Shown: positions 15,961-25,309 of the stretch, in pieces
How positions within the stretch are numbered: the stretch's first letter is position 1
How the letters are laid out: every line of letters begins with the position of its first letter
Source of the DNA: Lolliginicoccus suaedae
GTDB taxonomy: Bacteria > Actinomycetota > Actinomycetes > Mycobacteriales > Mycobacteriaceae
DNA: 64,000 nt
Assembly: GCF_008312885.1 (NCBI RefSeq)
Contig: NZ_VSSO01000002.1
Location: 421,846-485,845 of the forward strand
Reading direction: 5' to 3'
Position numbers and translations under genes: made by a program
The notes under the pieces: generated by a model
Databases searched by the model: none
Told to the model about the DNA's origin: nothing
Seen by the model: only the letters and a program-made list of their open reading frames with translations

Positions 15961-17589
15961 GTGAACCCGTCCACTGCCCAGGCCAGTGCTGTCGTCGATG
16001 AGCTCGTCCGCGGCGGCGTCCGCGACGTCGTGCTGTGCCCGGGATCCCGCAACGCGCCACTGGCATTCGCGCTCCATGCCGCCGAGGTGGCGGGCCGCAT
16101 CAGGATGCACGTGCGTATCGATGAGCGCACCGCCGGCTTCCTCGCCATCGGCTTGTCGCTGGGCTCCGGCCTCCCTGTTCCGGTGGTGATGACCTCGGGC
16201 ACGGCCGTGGCGAACCTCACGCCCGCGGTGTTCGAGGCCAACTACGCGCGCGTCCCGATGATCGTGCTGAGCGCGAACCGGCCCTACGAGATGCTCGGCA
16301 CCGGTGCCAACCAGACGGTGGAGCAGCTCGGCATGTTCAACGAGCAGGTGCGCGCGTGCATCAGCCTGGGCATCGCGGAGGAGGATCGGGACCAGAACAG
16401 CCAGTGGCGCTCGGCGGTGTGCCGGGTGCTGGCCGCCGCGCGAGGGGACCGCACCGGCAACGCGGGGCCGGTGCAGTTCGACCTACCGCTGCGCGAGCCG
16501 CTGGTGCCGGAGATCGATGGCGGAGAGGCGCCTCCCGGGCGTCCCGGTGGCGCGCCGTGGACAAGCACTCCCCGTGCCCTGCTCGATGTGCCGCTGCCGA
16601 TCGATGTCTCTCTGGACACGATCGTCGTGGCGGGCCACGGCTCGGGCGAGCATCCCGAGCTCGAGGGATTGCCGACGGTCACCGAGCCCACGGCGCGGCA
16701 CGTGCCTGGCGGGATCGAGGTGCATCCCTACGCGCTCGGTGAGCTGCATCCGCAGCAGGCCATCATCACGGGACGCCCCACCCTGCATCGCTCGGTCTCG
16801 CGGCTCCTCGCGGATCCGCGGGTCGCCGTCCACGCGCTCACGACGGGGCCGCGCTGGCCCGACATCTCGGGCAACCTGACCGCGGCGGGCACCCGCGCGG
16901 TGCTCTCGGGAACGCCACGGCATGCTTTTCTCGAGCAGTGCCGGGAGCTCTCCGAGCGGGCGCGGGTCGCGATGCGGCGCGAGCTCGCGAACCATCCCAA
17001 GCCGACTGGCCTGCACGTGGCTGATGCGATCATTGGCGCGGCGCGGCCGGGGGACCTGCTGGTGGTGGGCGCGTCCAACCCGGTGCGCGATGTGGCGCTC
17101 GCCGGCCCGGTTCCCGAGCACGTCCGCGTGGTATCCAACCGTGGTGTCGCCGGCATCGATGGCACCGTCTCCACTGCGGTGGGGGCTGCTCTCTCGCATG
17201 GTGGCCGGGCCATCGCGCTGCTCGGCGATCTGACGTTCCTGCATGACAGCTCCGGGCTGCTGCTCGGTCCGCACGAGCCGAGGCCGGAGGACCTGACCAT
17301 CGTGGTCGCCAATGACGATGGGGGCGGCATCTTCGAGCTGCTCGAGCAGGGCGATCCGGTCTACGCGGGCGCGTTCGAGCGGATCTTCGGCACACCGCAT
17401 GGCGTCAATGCCAAGGCGCTGTGCGAGGCGTACAACATCCCCTACCAGCAGCCGGAGCTCGAGCAGCTCGGCGCTGTCCTGGCCGAGGGCGCGGCCGAGG
17501 CGGGCGGCGTGCGCATCGTGGAGGTCCGCACGGACCGGTCGGGCCTGCGGGAGCTGCATAGCGCGATCCGCGCGACCGTCGCCCGCTAG
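15961..17589 (+). CDS. menD: SEPHCHC synthase (MenD)
   Basis: This thiamine-diphosphate enzyme adds a succinic-semialdehyde carbanion from 2-oxoglutarate to isochorismate, the committed step of menaquinone synthesis. The 542-residue product shows the [13 protein letters not shown] segment, the catalytic Glu region [30 protein letters not shown], and the C-terminal ThDP-binding [15 protein letters not shown]...[17 protein letters not shown]. The start is GTG 15961; no clear Shine-Dalgarno precedes it. It is followed, as in Mycobacterium, by a DUF3592 gene, a mannosyltransferase and menG. Confidence 0.95.
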   Translation: MNPSTAQASAVVDELVRGGVRDVVLCPGSRNAPLAFALHAAEVAGRIRMHVRIDERTAGFLAIGLSLGSGLPVPVVMTSGTAVANLTPAVFEANYARVPMIVLSANRPYEMLGTGANQTVEQLGMFNEQVRACISLGIAEEDRDQNSQWRSAVCRVLAAARGDRTGNAGPVQFDLPLREPLVPEIDGGEAPPGRPGGAPWTSTPRALLDVPLPIDVSLDTIVVAGHGSGEHPELEGLPTVTEPTARHVPGGIEVHPYALGELHPQQAIITGRPTLHRSVSRLLADPRVAVHALTTGPRWPDISGNLTAAGTRAVLSGTPRHAFLEQCRELSERARVAMRRELANHPKPTGLHVADAIIGAARPGDLLVVGASNPVRDVALAGPVPEHVRVVSNRGVAGIDGTVSTAVGAALSHGGRAIALLGDLTFLHDSSGLLLGPHEPRPEDLTIVVANDDGGGIFELLEQGDPVYAGAFERIFGTPHGVNAKALCEAYNIPYQQPELEQLGAVLAEGAAEAGGVRIVEVRTDRSGLRELHSAIRATVAR

Positions 17590-17606
17590 CGGATACGCTG
17601 CTCATC

Positions 17607-18068
17607 GTGAGGTATCGGATGCTGCGGCGGGCCAGGCGGGCAGTGCTCCTGCTGGCCGGGGGGATCACTCTGCTCGCGGTGATCCTCGTGGTGGGCGCGT
17701 GGCGCAACGACATGATCATCGAATCGGACATGGGGGTCGCCACCGCAGAGGTCCTCTCGGCAGGGGTGCGGCGTTCCGCGGTCATCTTCAGCACTCCCGA
17801 CGGCGTGCTGCACAATCCCAGGCTGGGCGTGCTGTACCCGACGGACCTGGTGGTGGGCCAGCGCATCGAGGTCGAGTACGCGCGCAGTGATCCTGACCTG
17901 GTGCGTGTCGCGGGCCGGGATGCCCGGGTAGCGATCATGCCGGCCGCGTCCATCGCGCTCATCGCCTGGTTGATCGCCGCGCTGCCGCTCTGGTACATCC
18001 GGCGCGAGTTACGGCGATCTGAACATCTCGGGCACGAGAGGCGACGCAGCGCCGAGACCTTCAACTGA
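17607..18068 (+). CDS. DUF3592-type membrane protein (Rv0556-like)
   Basis: The 153-residue product has one hydrophobic segment at residues ~12-32 and another at ~110-130, enclosing a small extracytoplasmic beta-rich domain ([43 protein letters not shown]) typical of DUF3592. No function is established for the family in this context. The GTG start at 17607 lies 17 bp after menD, and the same gene order occurs in Mycobacterium (Rv0555-Rv0556), so cotranscription is likely. Confidence 0.75.
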   Translation: MRYRMLRRARRAVLLLAGGITLLAVILVVGAWRNDMIIESDMGVATAEVLSAGVRRSAVIFSTPDGVLHNPRLGVLYPTDLVVGQRIEVEYARSDPDLVRVAGRDARVAIMPAASIALIAWLIAALPLWYIRRELRRSEHLGHERRRSAETFN

Positions 18069-18130
18069 GATTCTCTTGCTGGTCATGGCGCGCTTGTCTG
18101 GTCGCCGTTCACCTCGTTCACGCTTCAGCT

Positions 18131-19270
18131 ATGCGTATTGCGATCGTGTCCGAATCCTTCCTGCCGAACGTCAACGGTGTGACCAACTCGGTGCTCCGCG
18201 TCCTCGAGCATCTCAAGCGAAACGGCCATGACGCGATCGTGATCGCGCCCGGCGCCGTTGGCGACGAGGTGCCCGTGCACGAGTACGAGGGCTTCCCGGT
18301 GCTGCATGTGCCCGCGGTGATGGTGCCGATGGTCACCTCGCTGCCCGTGGGCCTGCCGCAGCCGTGGATCACCGAGGCCCTGCGCGAGTTCGACCCCGAC
18401 GTGATTCATCTCGCCTCGCCGTTCCTGCTGGGCGCGGGCGGCATCGGTGCTGCTCGCCGGCTCGGCGTGCCCGCGGTGGCGATCTTCCAGACCGATGTCG
18501 CGGGCTTCGCCGACAGCTATGGGCTGGGCCTGACCGCGCGGGCCGCCTGGGGCTGGACGCGCCGCATCCACCGCGCCTGCGACCGGACGCTCGCGCCGTC
18601 CAGCGCATCAGTGCGCGATCTCGAGAAGCATGGTGTTCCCCGGGTGCACCGGTGGGGCAGGGGAGTGGACATCGAGCGGTTCTCGCCCACGCGCCGCGAC
18701 GGCGAGCTGCGCGAGCAGTGGACGCCGGAGGGCAAGCTCATCGTCGGGTTCGTGGGCCGGCTGGCCCCGGAGAAGCACGTCGAGCGGCTCGCGGTCCTCA
18801 GCGGCCGCGATGATGTGCAGGTCGTCATCGTGGGCGATGGGCCGGACCGGCCCAAGCTGCAGCGGCTGATGCTTGACGCGGTCTTCACCGGGCAGCTCGG
18901 CGGCCTCGAGCTCGCCCGGGCGTACGCGAGCTTCGACATGTTCGTCCACACCGGCGAGCACGAGACGTTCTGCCAGGCTATCCAGGAGGCCCTGGCCAGC
19001 GGCATCCCGGTGATCGGGCCGGATGCTGGCGGGCCCAAGGACCTCATCGCGCATGCCCGCACGGGATTCCTGCTGCCCGTGCCGAGCTTCGAGGAGGTCC
19101 TGCCCGGCGCGGTGGAGACCTTCCTCGACCCGATGGCCCGGTCCCAGTTCGGCCGGGCTGCGCGCCGCTCGGTGCTGCAGCGGACCTGGCCGGCGATCTG
19201 CGACGAGCTGCTCGGACACTACGCGGATGCCGCGGGAATCGGGGCGGCGCAGCTCCCCGCTACCGCATGA
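18131..19270 (+). CDS. mgtA: GT4-family GDP-mannose-dependent alpha-mannosyltransferase (MgtA/PimB-like)
   Basis: The 379-residue GT-B glycosyltransferase has the N-terminal [22 protein letters not shown], the middle [12 protein letters not shown], the donor-binding [16 protein letters not shown], and the E-x7-E motif in [19 protein letters not shown]. The mycobacterial orthologue Rv0557 (MgtA, once called PimB) adds mannose to diacylglycerol glucuronate in a lipoglycan-anchor pathway. Position between the DUF3592 gene and menG supports orthology. It probably acts at the cytoplasmic face of the membrane. ATG 18131 has no evident Shine-Dalgarno. Confidence 0.88.
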   Translation: MRIAIVSESFLPNVNGVTNSVLRVLEHLKRNGHDAIVIAPGAVGDEVPVHEYEGFPVLHVPAVMVPMVTSLPVGLPQPWITEALREFDPDVIHLASPFLLGAGGIGAARRLGVPAVAIFQTDVAGFADSYGLGLTARAAWGWTRRIHRACDRTLAPSSASVRDLEKHGVPRVHRWGRGVDIERFSPTRRDGELREQWTPEGKLIVGFVGRLAPEKHVERLAVLSGRDDVQVVIVGDGPDRPKLQRLMLDAVFTGQLGGLELARAYASFDMFVHTGEHETFCQAIQEALASGIPVIGPDAGGPKDLIAHARTGFLLPVPSFEEVLPGAVETFLDPMARSQFGRAARRSVLQRTWPAICDELLGHYADAAGIGAAQLPATA

Positions 19271-19304
19271 CATCGTGTTCCACGAACGGGTAGGTTCGTC
19301 TAGG
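19268..19304 (+). promoter_or_regulatory. Putative menG promoter, leaderless
   Basis: TGACAT (19268-19273), a 17-bp spacer and TAGGTT (19291-19296) are followed 7 nt later by the GTG start of menG. No Shine-Dalgarno is visible, which fits a leaderless transcript. The -35 box overlaps the mgtA stop codon. Confidence 0.4.
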
Positions 19305-20002
19305 TGACCAACGTGCAGAGTTCCCGCGCCACCCTCGACAAGGACCCCCGCGAGGTCGCGTCGATGTTCGATGGGGTGGCCAGGCGCTATGACATCACCA
19401 ATACGGTGCTGTCGTTCGGGCAGGACAGCCTGTGGCGCCGGGCCACGCGGCGGGCGCTCGGTCTCGCGCCGGGCGAGTCCGTGCTGGACCTCGCGGCGGG
19501 CACGGGAGTGTCCACCGTGGAGCTGTCCCGGTCGGGAGCCTGGGTCGTGGCGACGGACTTCTCGAAGGGCATGCTGCAGGCCGGTGCCGGGCGGCGCGTG
19601 CCGATGGTCGCCGGTGACGCCTTGCGCTTGCCGTTCCGGGACGAGGTGTTCGACGCGGTGACGATCTCGTTCGGGCTGCGTAACGTAGCCGATGTGGATC
19701 AGGCCCTCGCGGAGCTGCGCCGGGTGACGCGGCCCGGTGGCCGGATGGTGGTGTGCGAGTTCTCCGCTCCGGTGGTTCCAGTGCTGCGGACCGCCTACAT
19801 GGAGTACCTGATGAAGGCGTTGCCCGCGGTGGCGCGCTCGGTCAGCTCCAACCCGGATGCCTATGTCTACCTGGCCGAATCGATCCGCGCCTGGCCGGAT
19901 CAAAAGGCCCTGGCGGAGCGGATAGCGGGTGCCGGGTGGCGGGATTCGCAGTGGCGGAACCTGACGGGTGGCATCGTGGCGCTGCATCGCGCCGTGCGCT
20001 AG
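19304..20002 (+). CDS. menG: Demethylmenaquinone methyltransferase (MenG/UbiE)
   Basis: This enzyme adds the C2 methyl group to demethylmenaquinone, the last synthetic step, using S-adenosylmethionine. The 232-residue protein has the UbiE signature [19 protein letters not shown], the SAM motif [43 protein letters not shown], and the family C-terminus [14 protein letters not shown]. Length and motifs are standard. GTG 19304 is the only start preserving the N-terminus. It is known as menH/ubiE (Rv0558) in Mycobacterium, in the same neighbourhood. Confidence 0.94.
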   Translation: MTNVQSSRATLDKDPREVASMFDGVARRYDITNTVLSFGQDSLWRRATRRALGLAPGESVLDLAAGTGVSTVELSRSGAWVVATDFSKGMLQAGAGRRVPMVAGDALRLPFRDEVFDAVTISFGLRNVADVDQALAELRRVTRPGGRMVVCEFSAPVVPVLRTAYMEYLMKALPAVARSVSSNPDAYVYLAESIRAWPDQKALAERIAGAGWRDSQWRNLTGGIVALHRAVR

Positions 20003-20049
20003 CCGGGCCTTGCTGGCGAGCCGGTGCTTCACCTGGCGTAGTAGATGTG

Positions 20050-20069
20050 ACATTCTGTCCCAGTAATGT
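20050..20069. promoter_or_regulatory. Putative operator upstream of the CoA-transferase-family gene
   Basis: ACATT (20050-20054) and AATGT (20065-20069) form an inverted repeat about 40 bp before the next ATG. It is short and could be chance. Confidence 0.25.
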
Positions 20070-20107
20070 TTGGCTGGCGCGCCGCGCCGGGACAGGAGGC
20101 AACAGTC

Positions 20108-21202
20108 ATGCCAGGACCGCTCCACGGGATTCGCGTCATCGAGATGGCCGGGCTCGCCCCCGGCCCGTTCGGCTGCATGATCCTCGCCGACCTCGGCGCT
20201 GACGTGCTGCGCATCGAGCGCGCCGGCGGCGGTGGCGGGCTCGTTCCGCCGCAGGGCCCCCTCGACCGCGGCAAGAACACCCTCTCCCTCGACCTCAAGA
20301 GCGAAGCAGGCAAGAACACGCTCCTCGAGCTCTGCGAGGCTGCCGACGTGTTCGTGGAGGGCTACCGGCCGGGGGTGGCCGAGCGCCTCGGCATCGGCCC
20401 CGCCGACCTCCACGCGCGCAACCCCCGCCTCATCTACGGGCGCATCACCGGCTGGGGCCAGGACGGCCCGCTCGCGCCCCGCGCAGGGCATGACATCAAC
20501 TACGCCGCCGTCTCTGGCGCGCTCGACCTCCTCGGCAGGGCGGGCGAGAAGCCGACGCCGCCGGTCAATCTCCTCGCTGACTTCGCCGGCGGCGGGATGC
20601 TCCTCGCGCTCGGGATCCTCGCCGCGCTGCACGAGCGCAACACCTCAGGACAGGGCCAGGTCATCGACGCCGCAATGGTCGACGGATCAGCCCTGATGAC
20701 CACCTTCCTCCATGGAATGCGCGCCAACGGCCTCTGGAACGGCCCGCGCGGCACCAACCTCCTCGACACCGGCGCGCCCTGCTACGACACCTACGCCACC
20801 GCGGACGGCAAGCACATGGCCGTTGGGGCGCTCGAGCCCCAGTTCCACGCTGAGCTCATCGCCCGGCTCGGCATCGACGACGAGGACCTGCCCTTCCACC
20901 TCGACCCGACCGGCTGGCCGCAGTGGCGCGAGACCCTCGCTAAGGCATTCCTGCAGCGCACCCAGGCCGAGTGGACCGAGATCTTCGCCGAGAGCGATGC
21001 CTGCGTCTCGCCCGTCGTTGATGCGTGGGAAGCACACCACCACCCGCACAACGCCGCCCGCGGCACCTACGTCGAGATCGACGGGGTCACCCAGCCCGCC
21101 CCGGCCCCCCGGTTCAGCCGGACCTCGCTCGACACCCCCGCCGCCCCTAGCGACACCCTGCCGGACGGCTACCTCGCCAGCTGGGGGATCACCAGCGACT
21201 AG
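20108..21202 (+). CDS. mcr: CaiB/BaiF (class III CoA-transferase) family, alpha-methylacyl-CoA racemase-like
   Basis: The 364-residue protein opens with GIRVIEMAGLAPGPFGCMILADLGADVLRIER, typical of alpha-methylacyl-CoA racemases, and keeps the catalytic pair: His in RAGHDINYAAVSGAL and Asp in LLADFAGGGM. The C-terminal part (VDAWEAHHHPHNAARGTYVE) also fits. These enzymes epimerise 2-methyl-branched acyl-CoA esters, for example from phytol or sterol side chains, before beta-oxidation. ATG 20108 follows a good Shine-Dalgarno (GGAGG); the frame open from 20066 is not needed. A TetR-family gene converges from the other strand 20 bp downstream and might control it. Confidence 0.88.
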   Translation: MPGPLHGIRVIEMAGLAPGPFGCMILADLGADVLRIERAGGGGGLVPPQGPLDRGKNTLSLDLKSEAGKNTLLELCEAADVFVEGYRPGVAERLGIGPADLHARNPRLIYGRITGWGQDGPLAPRAGHDINYAAVSGALDLLGRAGEKPTPPVNLLADFAGGGMLLALGILAALHERNTSGQGQVIDAAMVDGSALMTTFLHGMRANGLWNGPRGTNLLDTGAPCYDTYATADGKHMAVGALEPQFHAELIARLGIDDEDLPFHLDPTGWPQWRETLAKAFLQRTQAEWTEIFAESDACVSPVVDAWEAHHHPHNAARGTYVEIDGVTQPAPAPRFSRTSLDTPAAPSDTLPDGYLASWGITSD

Positions 21203-21221
21203 CCGCTACCGCCCTACTGGC

Positions 21222-22037
21222 CTAGTTCTCCAGCAGGGGCCGGATATCGCCGGTGATCTCGCCAAGCGGCGCCTCACGATCCAGCGTCACCCCGAGATCG
21301 CGCAGCGCACCGCTGATCACATCGAGCGCAGCGCTGCTGAGCACGTCCGCGAGCTCGCTGGTCGGCAACCTGCCCTCGCCGTGGTGCAGCCATTGATTGA
21401 CCGCGCCATCCACGAGACCGACGAGCCCGAACGAGACTGCCTCCGCACGGTCCCCGGGGAGGTCCAGCGTGGCCAGGCCCGCCGCGACCACATCGGTCAC
21501 ATAGAGGCCGAAGGCAGTCTTCACCCCATCCAGCGATTGCGCTGCACGGGCGGGGCGCTTCGGGCCAGTGGAGAGGAACTGGTGCAGGTTGGGGTGCGCC
21601 GCTATCCACTCCACATACGTGTGGATGGCGCGATTGATGGCGAAGTCCACTGATCCCTCGGGCACGAGGGCTGGCGCGAGGGTCTCCATCATCGAGGAGA
21701 CGATGTGCGCGCGCACCTGCTCATCGAGGTCGGTGCGCTCCCGGAAGAGCCGGTACACCACCGAGCGGGGGAGCCGCGCGTACTCCGCGATCTGCTGCAC
21801 CCCTACATCAGAGCCCTCCGCGTCGATAGCGCGCAGCGCGGAATCCAGCACGATCTTGCGCCGGGCCGCCTTGTGGTCCTCCCAGCGCAGGCTGCGTCCG
21901 TCGACCGGCTGCTCGGGAGCGTCCGAGCCTTCGGCTCCGCTTGTCATATCGGTCGCGGACGTCGCATGGGACGAGCCAGTCGAGGTCGAATCGGGGGCGG
22001 AAGGACCAGGGGCGGGGGAATCACTTGCTCGGGACAC
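21222..22037 (-). CDS. TetR/AcrR-family transcriptional regulator
   Basis: This encodes 271 residues: an N-terminal low-complexity extension rich in Ser, Pro and Thr (residues ~1-45), then the DNA-binding part ARRKIVLDSALRAIDAEGSDVGVQQIAEYARLPRSVVYRLFRERTDLDEQV with the HTH in the expected place, and a ligand-binding helical domain. The inducer is unknown. GTG 22037 is taken as the start but lies inside a perfect palindrome and has a weak ribosome site; ATG 21947 would give a 241-residue protein lacking the extension. It is divergent from the polyprenyl-diphosphate synthase, with two palindromes in the shared 100-bp spacer. Confidence 0.85.
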   Translation of the reverse strand: MSRASDSPAPGPSAPDSTSTGSSHATSATDMTSGAEGSDAPEQPVDGRSLRWEDHKAARRKIVLDSALRAIDAEGSDVGVQQIAEYARLPRSVVYRLFRERTDLDEQVRAHIVSSMMETLAPALVPEGSVDFAINRAIHTYVEWIAAHPNLHQFLSTGPKRPARAAQSLDGVKTAFGLYVTDVVAAGLATLDLPGDRAEAVSFGLVGLVDGAVNQWLHHGEGRLPTSELADVLSSAALDVISGALRDLGVTLDREAPLGEITGDIRPLLEN

Positions 22038-22043
22038 GTGTCC
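22032..22043. promoter_or_regulatory. Palindromic putative operator 1
   Basis: GGACACGTGTCC is a perfect 12-bp palindrome overlapping the annotated start of the TetR gene. Its centre is 43 bp, about four helical turns, from the second palindrome. Confidence 0.5.
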
Positions 22044-22074
22044 AGCTTACTTCGGGCCGGGGACCGCGCTCGGC

Positions 22075-22086
22075 GAGACATGTCTC
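22075..22086. promoter_or_regulatory. Palindromic putative operator 2
   Basis: GAGACATGTCTC is a perfect 12-bp palindrome with the same ACA/TGT half-sites as the first. It lies between the TetR gene and the divergent prenyl synthase gene. Confidence 0.5.
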
Positions 22087-22138
22087 AATCAGCCCGTTCC
22101 ATCAGGTGCATCGCTCGCGCGTTCGCTACGGTGTTCAC

Positions 22139-23215
22139 ATGGTGGATGACATCCACGGCAACCCGAGCGACAGAATGGGCACGAGCATCGTGAATAGTGA
22201 CGACGCAGCATCACGCGACGATCAGGTCGTCGCTGGGATCGATCTTGGTGACGCCCAGATCGCCGGGGTCGTGCGCAGTGGCCTCGAGTCCGTGGAGAAG
22301 CTTCTCATCGACGAGCTGTCCGATGGCGAGGAGTTCCTCACCGAGACCGCTCTCTATCTCGCTCGTGCCGGGGGCAAGCGATTCCGTCCGCTCTTCACCA
22401 TTCTGTGCGGGCAGCTCGGGCCCGAGCCGGACGAGCACTCCATCACCACAGCGGCCACCGTTGTCGAGATGGTCCACCTCGCCACCCTCTACCACGATGA
22501 CGTCATGGACGAGGCCAAGATGCGGCGCGGCGCGGTGAGCGCCAACGCGCGGTGGAGCAACAGCATCGCGATCCTCGCCGGGGACTATCTCTTCGCGCAC
22601 TCGTCCCGGTTGCTCTCGACGCTCGGCCCGGATGCGGTCCGCGTCATCGCCGAGACATTCGCCGAGCTGGTCACCGGCCAGATGCGCGAGACCGTGGGCG
22701 CGCCACCCGCCCAGGACAAGGTCCAGCACTACCTCAAGGTGATCCGGGAGAAGACCGCGTCGCTGCTCGCCGCGAGCGGCAAGTTCGGCGGCACGTTCTC
22801 GGGCGGCACGAGCGAGCAGATCGATCGGCTCGAGCGGATCGGGGACGCGGTGGGCATGGCCTTCCAGATCTGCGACGACATCATCGACATCGCCTCCGTC
22901 TCGGCGAAGTCTGGCAAGACCCCGGGGACCGACCTGCGCGAGGGCGTCCTCACCCTGCCCATGCTGTACGCGCTCGATCAGCAGGGCGGCGACGGCGATC
23001 GGCTGCGCGAGCTGCTCGCCGGCCCGATCACCGACGACGACCTCGTCGAGGAGGCGCTGGGCCTGCTGCGCGCCTCCGAGGGCATGTCGCGGGCCCGCGC
23101 GGATCTTGCCGCCTACGCCGATATCGCGCGCACCGAGCTTGCTGAGTTCCCTGGCTCGGCCGCGCGCACGGCGCTGCTGCGGGTCATCGACTACACCGCG
23201 AGCCGCGTGGGCTAG
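22139..23215 (+). CDS. grcC1: Polyprenyl-diphosphate synthase (GrcC1-like)
   Basis: This is an all-trans isoprenyl-diphosphate synthase that probably makes the menaquinone side-chain precursor used by MenA. The 358-residue protein has GGKRFRPLF, the first aspartate-rich motif LYHDDVMDEAKMRRG, a KTASLLAASGKFGG segment, and the second aspartate-rich motif CDDIIDIASV. An unusual ~30-residue hydrophilic extension precedes the catalytic domain. Start ATG 22139. Mycobacterium has the orthologue (Rv0562) immediately before htpX, as here, which supports the assignment; the chain length cannot be read from sequence by eye. Confidence 0.9.
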   Translation: MVDDIHGNPSDRMGTSIVNSDDAASRDDQVVAGIDLGDAQIAGVVRSGLESVEKLLIDELSDGEEFLTETALYLARAGGKRFRPLFTILCGQLGPEPDEHSITTAATVVEMVHLATLYHDDVMDEAKMRRGAVSANARWSNSIAILAGDYLFAHSSRLLSTLGPDAVRVIAETFAELVTGQMRETVGAPPAQDKVQHYLKVIREKTASLLAASGKFGGTFSGGTSEQIDRLERIGDAVGMAFQICDDIIDIASVSAKSGKTPGTDLREGVLTLPMLYALDQQGGDGDRLRELLAGPITDDDLVEEALGLLRASEGMSRARADLAAYADIARTELAEFPGSAARTALLRVIDYTASRVG

Positions 23216-23231
23216 ATCACCGACAGCCGAG

Positions 23232-23255
23232 CCCGCCCGGGGAACCCAGGGCGGG
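23232..23255 (+). terminator. Hairpin terminator after the prenyl synthase gene
   Basis: CCCGCCC (23232-23238) pairs with GGGCGGG (23249-23255), followed by TGCTTGTT. Confidence 0.55.
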
Positions 23256-23305
23256 TGCTTGTTCGTTCCCACAGTGTCAGTACTGCTCTGGTGGAGGAAT
23301 GAGTC

Positions 23306-24172
23306 ATGACCGGTCACGCGAATGGACTCAAGACCGCCATGCTGCTCGGCGGCATGTCCGCGCTCATCATCTTCATCGGGTCGCTCTTCGGCAACGCCAC
23401 GATTCTCTGGATCGCGGTGCTCGTGGCGATAGGGATGAACGGCTTCGCCTACTTCAAGAGCGACACGCTCGCCCTGCGCGCCATGCGGGCACGGCCGGTC
23501 AGCGAGTTCGAGCAGCCCGCCATGCATCGCATCGTCCGGGAGCTCGCCACGGTCGCGCAGCAACCCATGCCGCGCCTCTACATCAGTCCCACCGTGGCCC
23601 CAAACGCCTTCGCGACGGGACGCAATCCACGCAATGCTGCCGTGTGCTGCACCGAGGGGATCCTGCACCTGCTCGACGAGCGCGAGCTGCGCGCCGTCCT
23701 CGGCCATGAGCTCGCTCATGTCTACAACCGGGACATCCTGATCTCGTCGGTGGCCGGGGCGATGGCCAGCATCATCTCCGGACTGGCCAACCTAGCGATC
23801 TTCGCCTCGATCTTCGGCGGGGGTGATGATGACGACGCGAACCCGATGGGTTTGCTGCTCATCGCGCTGCTTGGCCCGATCGCCGCGGGGATCATCCAGA
23901 TGGCCGTATCGCGTTCCCGTGAATTCGAGGCCGATGAATCCGGCGCTCGCCTCACTGGCGATCCGTTGGCCCTCGCCGCGGCCCTGCGCAAGATCGAGAG
24001 AGGGGTCGCGGCCGCGCCGCTGCCCCCCGAGCCGCGCCTGGCCTCGGAATCCCACTTGATGATCGCGAGCCCGTTCCGCGCCGGGGAGCGCCTCGTGGGG
24101 CTGTTCGCCTCCCATCCTCCGATGGCCGAGCGCATCGCGCGGCTCGAGCGCATGGCGTGGGATCAGCGATAG
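23306..24172 (+). CDS. htpX: Membrane zinc metalloprotease HtpX
   Basis: This M48-family protease degrades misfolded membrane proteins. The 288-residue product has two N-terminal helices (residues ~10-50), the zinc site HELAH in [12 protein letters not shown], two further helices (one at about residues 148-175, the other at about 185-205), and the third zinc ligand in [16 protein letters not shown]. The C-terminal [15 protein letters not shown] is characteristic. A GGAGG site precedes ATG 23306. The stop overlaps the convergent YajQ-like gene by 10 bp. Confidence 0.94.
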   Translation: MTGHANGLKTAMLLGGMSALIIFIGSLFGNATILWIAVLVAIGMNGFAYFKSDTLALRAMRARPVSEFEQPAMHRIVRELATVAQQPMPRLYISPTVAPNAFATGRNPRNAAVCCTEGILHLLDERELRAVLGHELAHVYNRDILISSVAGAMASIISGLANLAIFASIFGGGDDDDANPMGLLLIALLGPIAAGIIQMAVSRSREFEADESGARLTGDPLALAAALRKIERGVAAAPLPPEPRLASESHLMIASPFRAGERLVGLFASHPPMAERIARLERMAWDQR

Positions 24173-24654
24173 TTCACGAACTGCAGCGCCACCTCGAAGT
24201 CCGAGTCCTTCAGCAGCGCGATCACGGCCTGCAAGTCGTCGCGCTTCTTGCTGGATACGCGCAGCTCCTCGCCCTGGACCTGGACCTTCACGCCCTTGGG
24301 GCCCTCGTCGCGGATCTTCTTCGAGATCTTCTTGGCATGCTCCTGGGCGATGCCCTCCACCAGGGAGCCGGTGATCTTGAACCCCTTGCCTGATGGGATC
24401 GGATCGACCGGCTTGAATGCCTTCATCGAGATGCCGCGGCGGACGAGCTTCTCGCGGAAGACCTCGAGGATCGCCTTGACCCGCTCCTCGCTGCTCGCCG
24501 AGAGCACGATGGCTTCCTCGCCCGACCAGGCGATCGACGCATCGGTGCCGCGGAAGTCATAGCGGTTCGCGATCTCCTTCGCGGCCTGGTTCAGCGCATT
24601 GTCCATTTCCTGGCGGTCCAGCTTGCTCACGATGTCGAACGATGAATCAGCCAT
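24163..24654 (-). CDS. YajQ-family nucleotide-binding protein
   Basis: The 163-residue product is the standard family length, starting [37 protein letters not shown] and ending [11 protein letters not shown], both hallmarks of YajQ (UPF0234; Rv0566c in Mycobacterium). Family members bind cyclic di-GMP or nucleotides and have been linked to gene regulation in other bacteria; the role in actinobacteria is unclear. ATG 24654 has GGAG a few bases upstream. The end overlaps htpX in antisense. Confidence 0.9.
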   Translation of the reverse strand: MADSSFDIVSKLDRQEMDNALNQAAKEIANRYDFRGTDASIAWSGEEAIVLSASSEERVKAILEVFREKLVRRGISMKAFKPVDPIPSGKGFKITGSLVEGIAQEHAKKISKKIRDEGPKGVKVQVQGEELRVSSKKRDDLQAVIALLKDSDFEVALQFVNYR

Positions 24655-24770
24655 GTTCTCCTCCAGCCTTGTCGAACCCGCGGATGTGCGCACCCACCAT
24701 AAGCCAGTGATGCGCGGCGCGCGGCCAACCACCGGTGGCCCGGGGGATCACCAGCACCGCCGGACCCGAT

Positions 24771-24799
24771 TTGCATAAGGCATACCCTTTCGATGTATT
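24771..24799 (+). promoter_or_regulatory. Putative promoter of tRNA-Tyr
   Basis: TTGCAT (24771-24776), a 17-bp spacer and TGTATT (24794-24799) lie 49 bp before the tRNA. Confidence 0.4.
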
Positions 24800-24848
24800 G
24801 TGCCTTCACACGGTGCGCCCACCCCGGAGTGGAACGCGGCGTGTGAAC

Positions 24849-24930
24849 GGCAGGTTGCCCGAGCGGCCAAAGGGAGCGGACTGTAAATCCGTCGGCATCG
24901 CCTACGAAGGTTCGAATCCTTCACCTGCCA
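24849..24930 (+). tRNA. tRNA-Tyr (anticodon GTA)
   Basis: The acceptor stem GGCAGGT/ACCTGCC, the D-arm, the anticodon loop CTGTAAA with GTA, a long variable arm as expected for bacterial tRNA-Tyr, and the T-arm with GGTTCGAATCC are all present. The discriminator is A and CCA is not encoded. A strong hairpin follows directly. Confidence 0.95.
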
Positions 24931-24935
24931 CACCC

Positions 24936-24970
24936 AAGGACCCAGGAACAGCACATGTTCCTGGGTCCTT
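24936..24970 (+). terminator. Rho-independent terminator after tRNA-Tyr
   Basis: AAGGACCCAGGAAC pairs perfectly with GTTCCTGGGTCCTT around a 7-nt loop, followed by TCTTGC. Confidence 0.85.
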
Positions 24971-25090
24971 TCTTGCATCTCCAGGCTTGCTGCGTGCCCG
25001 GCCAGCTGTGCGCGAAGCAGTCGCGCCGCAGGGCCCGGCGGTGGGATCCTGGCTCTATCGAGCGTGTCGTCATCGCGATGAGCAGCGAGT

Positions 25091-25120
25091 TTGTGCATGG
25101 GGCGAGAATCTGTGTACCCT
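25091..25120 (+). promoter_or_regulatory. Putative promoter of the tRNA-Thr/tRNA-Met pair
   Basis: TTGTGC (25091-25096) and TACCCT (25115-25120) at 18-bp spacing lie 70 bp upstream of tRNA-Thr. Confidence 0.4.
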
Positions 25121-25189
25121 CTTGGAGGCTTCAACGCATGGGGCTCGTGGACCTCGTCGGACCGCGACCATCTATGTGCCGGAGCTCGT

Positions 25190-25262
25190 GCCCCCTTAGC
25201 TCAGTCGGCAGAGCGTTTCCATGGTAAGGAAAAGGTCAACGGTTCGATTCCGTTAGGGGGCT
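25190..25262 (+). tRNA. tRNA-Thr (anticodon GGT)
   Basis: This is a 73-nt cloverleaf: acceptor GCCCCCT/AGGGGGC, D-arm GCTCAGTCGGCAGAGC, anticodon stem TTTCC/GGAAA around ATGGTAA, and T-arm GGTTCGATTCC. Discriminator T, no encoded CCA. Position before tRNA-Met and hadA matches Mycobacterium. Confidence 0.95.
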
Positions 25263-25309
25263 CACTCAACAGTGGGTTTCCCGGTCTATCTTCACCACGG
25301 TCCGGGCAA

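Noticed and set aside
18608-20632. Minus-strand ORF of 674 residues across mgtA, menG and the racemase gene
   Set aside because: All three plus-strand genes have complete family motifs; the antisense product has none.
22211-23719. Minus-strand ORF of 502 residues opposite the prenyl synthase gene
   Set aside because: It spans two real genes and the hairpin terminator between them, with no recognisable domain.
24163-24172. htpX/YajQ convergent 10-bp overlap as a regulatory device
   Set aside because: Short convergent overlaps are frequent in compact genomes and no further signal supports regulation.
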